From NCBI GenBank assembly GCA_035998495.1, contig DASYHP010000080.1:283596-347595 (forward strand): a stretch of DNA of 64,000 nt, written 5' to 3'. The first letter of the stretch is position 1. Each line of letters begins with the position of its first letter. Of this stretch, positions 62,435 to 64,000 are shown piece by piece. Below the pieces are notes generated by a model that had not been told where the DNA came from, did no database searches, and worked only from the letters and a program-made list of their open reading frames with translations. Both the position numbers and the translations under genes were made by a program. The stretch comes from Mesorhizobium_B sp035998495. GTDB taxonomy: Bacteria; Pseudomonadota; Alphaproteobacteria; Rhizobiales; Rhizobiaceae.

Positions 62435-62735
62435 TCACTTGCGTGCCGCCCAAACCGCCTTGTATGCGGCAGTCGAGACGTCCGGCACCACTTCGCACCC
62501 GGTCCCGGAGAACATCGTCAAGTCACCTTCGCGCACGTTCTCGGCCAGCATGATCACAGGGATGCCGTTCGAGCGCGCGTATCCCACTTCGAACAGCGTT
62601 CCTGGGTCGCGTCCGTCCATGACCGCCAGCACCGCGTCGCAGGACTCGAGACCCGCGAGGTCGGCCGTGGCGAGGCTCGCTACTGGGCCTCCCATACCGA
62701 CGTCGTGGAACGGGGAGAAGGCCGTCGCGCCGAGC
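62435..62735 (-). pseudogene. Nucleoside 2-deoxyribosyltransferase homologue, 5'-truncated
   Basis: The frame gives AFSPFHDVGMGGPVASLA, then LESCDAVLAVMDGRDPGTLF and EVGYARSNGIPVIMLAEN, up to the stop at 62435. This is the C-terminal two thirds of a family related to nucleoside 2-deoxyribosyltransferases (pattern FSPxHDVG...DG-DPGTxFExGYA). The N-terminal phosphate or base-binding part is absent; upstream the DNA becomes the DUF4236 gene. An internal ATG at 62695 could make an 86-residue product, probably inactive. The genuine family partner in other islands is the QueC-like gene next door (family memory, not proven). Confidence 0.7.
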
Positions 62736-63608
62736 GTCCTCGATGAAGTTCGTCGGTTCGGACATCAACCGCAAGTCGCCGTAGCTAACAGCGCCGAATC
62801 GGCTGCCATCCTCTACGAGCACCACGTCCGGCATGAAGTAGAGCACCTGCCTGCCAACGTGGATTGAGGGCGGCAGCACGTTGCTCTGGATGACCGCAGG
62901 AAGGGCATGCGCAAATGTGGTCGACTTCTTCTGGACAAGGGCGCTGGCGCCTGCGTTCCGCTTCCAAGCGGTCAGGGTCTCGATCTGTCCACTTGAGGCG
63001 ACATGCCACTTGCCCCCGCACGCCGTCAGTGTGCCGAAGGCATCGGTCAGCTGCCCGTAAGCCTGTTCGGCATCACGTTCGAGGTCGTAGAACAGCACGG
63101 TCACTCGCCGATAACCGTCGAACCAACGGCCAACAATAAGGCCCGGCAAAGAGGCGGCAATGCCGATCAGACCGGCGCCTGCGCCGCCAGATAGGACCAT
63201 ACCGCCAAGCAGGCCGATTGCGCCGCCCACCAGACCAAGCGTGGTGGAGAGCTTGGTCTGACCCTGCTTTTGACTAAGTTCGTCGAGAACGGCTGCGAAT
63301 GTCTCGTCCCGCATGCCGAGAACATCCTCAGACTCGATCTGGGTCATCGTTACGTCGGATTGGTTGTCCATCGGGGAGTCGTCGAAACGAGGCTCCCGGA
63401 CCGGTGCCGGGCGTCGTTCGAACCGACCACCGGCCGCGCCGATGGTGCCTCGATAATAGAGCCTTCCGGCGCCCGCACGGATGTAATGTCCTCGCGGCCC
63501 AGTGCCAATCCGCAGGCCCTTAACGCCGACCGACACGCCGACGCCGCCCTTTGAGAAGTTGAACCGGAATGGTCCGGCGCTGATCGATTCTCGAAAGTAG
63601 AAGCCCAT
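62736..63608 (-). pseudogene. DUF4236-domain membrane protein, 3'-truncated
   Basis: The ATG at 63608 begins GFYFRESISAGPFRFNFSKG, a DUF4236 domain (residues 1-55; GVGVSVGVKGLRIGTGPRG). A helical region around KLSTTLGLVGGAIGLLGGMV and LIVGRWFDG (about 120-165) may enter the membrane. The body runs to LRLMSEPTNFIED (residue 291). Full members usually continue about 70 residues; here the sequence jumps to the reading frame of the deoxyribosyltransferase. The open frame itself goes on into nonsense (RRDGLLPVPRRR...) until 62523. A deletion joined two genes. Confidence 0.7.
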
Positions 63609-63876
63609 GGCGCAAGCTGGCCCAACAACGCTGAATCCACTGATAACGTGTGGGGCTGACCCCCGCTGTGACAGGCGAGCCACATCAGCGGTCTTTCCTC
63701 CGCTCCAGACTTCAGCCGAAGGGGCTTTCGCTGAAGCCGATTGAGTCGCTTCTATCAACCCGTGAGGGTTCACCCGGCTTTGATGGATCCGTTCACCACC
63801 TCCCACCTCCTGTGGACTGAAGCAAGATGGTCTGGTCGGCACGCTCGGTCACTTCCCTTAGAGTCCGACTCGAAAC
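63609..63876. other. Gap upstream of the DUF4236 gene
   Basis: About 270 bp with no gene. The part near 63620-63700 may carry the promoter of the minus-strand cassette. The right end (CCCTTAGAGTCCGACTCG, 63855-63872) looks like the edge of the neighbouring IS: a TTAG tetranucleotide next to GAGTCCGACTC. Confidence 0.35.
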
Positions 63877-64000
63877 TCATGCTGAGCTTGCCAGTCGGCG
63901 GGTGAGCAGCAGGACCGAGGCGGCGTAGAGGAAGGCTCGGGCGGAGTTGATCGTGCCTTCGAAGTCCTTGGCGAGGCGTCGGCTGCGGTTGATCCAGGCG
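63877..64000 (-). mobile_element. 3' end of an IS5-family transposase, continuing beyond the window
   Basis: The minus strand reads AWINRSRRLAKDFEGTINSA followed by RAFLYAASVLLLTRRLASSA and a stop at 63877-63879. This is the typical C-terminus of IS5-family transposases (NRRLAKDFE-type). The beginning lies beyond the right edge. It is unrelated to the short IS5-like remnant at 2681. Its presence at the boundary of the broken cassette suggests it was involved in the deletion. Confidence 0.8.

Overview
The window is a high-GC alphaproteobacterial chromosome segment, most likely from the order Hyphomicrobiales (Rhizobiales). The grounds are gene content and order: tkt followed by a DUF4164 gene and zapA; ruvCAB followed by ybgC-tolQRAB-pal-cpoB-tilS-ftsH and then glmM; Omp25/31-like porins; DUF1465 and DUF6894 proteins; an apparent serC leader RNA; and TTAA-N7-TTAA (CtrA-type) boxes. 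The genus cannot be fixed from sequence alone.

Layout. Positions 1-2313 hold a partial cation/proton antiporter and gap. Positions 2314-3206 hold no intact gene but contain a 248-bp internally deleted IS5-like element. Positions 3207-9413 are one minus-strand operon: a substrate-binding protein, livG, livF, livH, livM and a GMC oxidoreductase, i.e. uptake of an organic substrate plus its possible first oxidation. Positions 9895-13107 carry a methyltransferase and tkt, and 13296-13991 carry DUF4164-zapA behind a CtrA-type box. Positions 14061-16363 hold two small exported paralogues, a divergent TetR regulator with two matching operator-like sites, and suhB. Positions 16364-21159 are accessory: a repeat-rich gap with a second copy of an intergenic family also seen near 10.8 kb, a Kazal-domain protein, two DUF6894 proteins, a frameshifted Crp/Fnr gene, a stand-alone receiver and an intact Crp/Fnr regulator. 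Positions 21243-29781 carry zwf, a Sel1-repeat protein, a ThiE-like protein, two TSUP permeases, an acyl-CoA ligase, a small membrane protein and a DUF1465 (RcdA-like) gene.

Positions 29974-45580 are the core block: ruvC, ruvA, an AbrB/PIN toxin-antitoxin pair lodged between ruvA and ruvB, then ruvB, ybgC, tolQRAB, pal, cpoB, tilS, ftsH, a LysR regulator and glmM. Positions 45592-51164 carry a VOC protein, two related outer-membrane proteins and serC-serA. Positions 51228-52108 hold a broken DUF1902 gene and an RHH/PIN toxin-antitoxin pair with an 18-bp palindromic operator. Positions 52124-59326 hold an EamA exporter, purA, a Pro/Ala-rich membrane protein, rpoH, an RluD-type pseudouridine synthase, a DUF6476-like protein and a second VOC protein.

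At 59431 a tRNA-Glu(CTC) is followed by a tyrosine recombinase and then by foreign, degraded cargo that runs past the right edge: a QueC-like PP-loop enzyme, a 5'-truncated nucleoside 2-deoxyribosyltransferase homologue, a 3'-truncated DUF4236 protein, and the end of an IS5-family transposase. This is the left end of an integrated element. It is the part of the window most likely to hold an uncharacterised system, a nucleobase or 7-deazapurine type cassette, but here the cassette looks partly destroyed by a deletion.
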